A stretch of DNA of 31,834 nucleotides from a bacterium (GTDB taxonomy: Bacteria; Vulcanimicrobiota; Xenobia; Xenobiales; Xenobiaceae), in contig JALHDH010000045.1 in NCBI GenBank assembly GCA_022839105.1, positions 1 to 31,834 on the forward strand. Reading direction: 5' to 3'. The position numbers and the translations under genes are program-made. This document shows, in pieces, positions 31,601 through 31,834 of the stretch. The notes under the pieces are model-generated. The model was not told the DNA's origin, did not search any database, and saw nothing but the letters and a program-made list of their open reading frames with translations. Position 1 is the first letter of the stretch, and each line of letters starts with the position of its first letter.

Positions 31601-31834
31601 CGCTGGACAAGGCCCGCGCCGAGTTGGAGGCGGGGCGGAAGGGCGAGGCCCTGGCCCTGCTGCGCCGCGCCCAGACCCTGCCGGGTCGCCAGCGCGACCC
31701 CGAGATTCTGGAGCTGGTCGAGGAGTGCGCCCGGACGGGGCGCCGGGTGGGCCTGCGCGACGTCTGGCTGCGCAGCGGGCTGGAGGGGCACGGCAGTTGG
31801 GTCCTGAAGGTGGCCTGGTCGCCGGACGGGCAGT
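28690..31834 (+). CDS. Pseudokinase - TPR - WD40 repeat protein (C-terminus outside window)
   Basis: Open from ATG 28690 to the window end, 1048 codons. Residues 1-340 have the fold of a Ser/Thr protein kinase: HPNLVATLGVW, a C-lobe with LGLAPENW (APE motif) and NLYSLGVILFQLATGRPPF. The active site is degraded: the catalytic loop reads HLDLCAEV instead of H-R-D-L-K-P-x-N, the DFG motif is D-Q-F, and no VAIK lysine is visible. Residues 350-620 are TPR-like helices. From about 650 to 940 seven WD40 repeats follow (LSGHDEAINTLTMSYDG, LRGHAGPVRSVSVSADG, LKGHEGPVTAVALSPAG and four more), many ending in a V-W or L-W pair. After a helical spacer another WD40 block begins (LEGHGSWVLKVAWSPDG). No membrane segment is visible. 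A signalling scaffold is the likely role. The start has only a weak ribosome-binding site. Confidence 0.85.
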   Translation, partial: MLDRILSVFSKPDDRELEDAGCLWRLSEVELACMEDPRVAGPLWESGQALDGTWQVLSREPGRIGPSYLLRHLAWGVEFRARSPLPAYMAEPRARAALVERARQHAVVGVHPNLVATLGVWTFEDVPRILTEVPRGQTLRELIPSGGIEDLTRMLDLAIQLCRGLDFVHQFNLAHLDLCAEVCRVDRAGTLRLDQFFPARPWGDLKNLDSRILKDRAIPEEVRLDLAGPVPGSPLGLAPENWARKAPPNRQANLYSLGVILFQLATGRPPFLPFKRHAKSPLASLKARVLVEDPPDARAFRPEIPEALARLLDRCLRREPAGRPESAAEVAESLEEVFASLAGRRSPQPRFEAGRFAAENRNNAALLALDRGRDAEARERLEDALRDGPELPEARVNQALLGWIHGETGVPEALEVIRQATGELPAARRAEAWLLLAGGEEKEADELLERLEAEERSGWLQNLRGILLLQDGSARQALTAFERAVAGEPARWEFHHNLAICLSRTGEKESALPHLERALALGSHSVARVAMAVILAALGRALEARPHLEAALERDPDSAWVRYALGAYHASMGLRIPGFDAASTDLEAAQLHLEAAVSRAAGFFRAREALAECLRRRGLEVDLPDLWSGSATAPELRELASLWTVRLVRMLSGHDEAINTLTMSYDGRYIVSAGHDDSILVWDPLKGEIRSRLRGHAGPVRSVSVSADGGTLASASDDGTARLWALPSGPTLHVLKGHEGPVTAVALSPAGGVLLTGGDDRTVRVWEARTGDLRHVLHGHQSRVSAVVVSFDGEIGVSAGVDRSIRVWELVTGGVLAEFEDLGEELYGLALSADSRHLLTGGAARVLRLWDLETGECLRALEGHTNEIRAVSLSPDGRFALSGGWDQTVRLWNVATGECIRTLSAHSHQVTAVHACADGRFGLSGSLDRSLRWWEWKEELLPLAPGRPPLMIAGADRVYRQEAASLLAQDTLDKARAELEAGRKGEALALLRRAQTLPGRQRDPEILELVEECARTGRRVGLRDVWLRSGLEGHGSWVLKVAWSPDGQ

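Noticed and set aside
1..31834. CRISPR arrays, transposases, integrases, tRNA or rRNA genes
   Set aside because: None was found on reading both strands. The window looks like stable chromosome rather than a mobile element.

Overview
The window is bacterial chromosomal DNA of high G+C content, densely packed with genes on both strands. Strong G/C preference at third codon positions makes many long antisense frames look open. The host phylum cannot be fixed from these genes. Useful hints are an SMC-type condensin, a SAM-I (S-box) riboswitch in front of metK, paired ferredoxin-containing ParA/MinD-like ATPases with NifX-like partners, and large TPR-CHAT and pseudokinase-TPR-WD40 proteins. Together they suggest a large-genome bacterium outside the classical enteric lineages, with an anaerobic or facultative metabolism (inference).

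Layout. Positions 1-1608 (-) hold the N-terminal half of SMC. A decayed PLP-aminotransferase fragment (1784-1960), a mono-heme cytochrome c lipoprotein (2060-2434) and a SAM-dependent methyltransferase (2711-3493) follow on the + strand. A translationally coupled three-gene biosynthetic operon (3689-8818) encodes a shortened DUF3326-like protein, an ATP-grasp ligase and a single-module NRPS with formyltransferase, adenylation, thiolation and thioesterase domains. Convergent to it, 8864-11940 (-) is a metal-cluster operon. It runs from a PadR-NifX fusion regulator behind a near-consensus promoter, through a free NifX-like protein, to two [4Fe-4S] MinD-like ATPases. The conserved membrane trio DUF2157 / DUF4401 / GDYXXLXY occupies 12062-14627 (-). 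Divergent from it, 14845-18989 (+) encodes a small secreted cysteine-rich protein overlapping a giant TPR-CHAT protease-like protein.

The second half has, on the - strand, a glutathionyl-hydroquinone-reductase-like GST, a small protein with a histone H1-like tail, a 6TM channel with an RCK domain and an atypical pore sequence, a PiT phosphate transporter, and metK. metK sits behind a SAM-I riboswitch that carries an extra stem-loop, and its reading frame is interrupted near 24046. On the + strand are a hybrid histidine kinase, a ferritin, a 29-codon membrane-protein gene whose TGA may be read as selenocysteine, and a pseudokinase-TPR-WD40 protein that runs off the window.

The strongest candidates for something undescribed are the DUF3326 / ATP-grasp / F-A-T-TE mini-cluster, the possible small selenoprotein at 28447-28638, the PadR-NifX regulator of the ferredoxin-ATPase pair, and the SAM-I riboswitch variant. 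All family assignments were made by reading translated motifs, without database searches.
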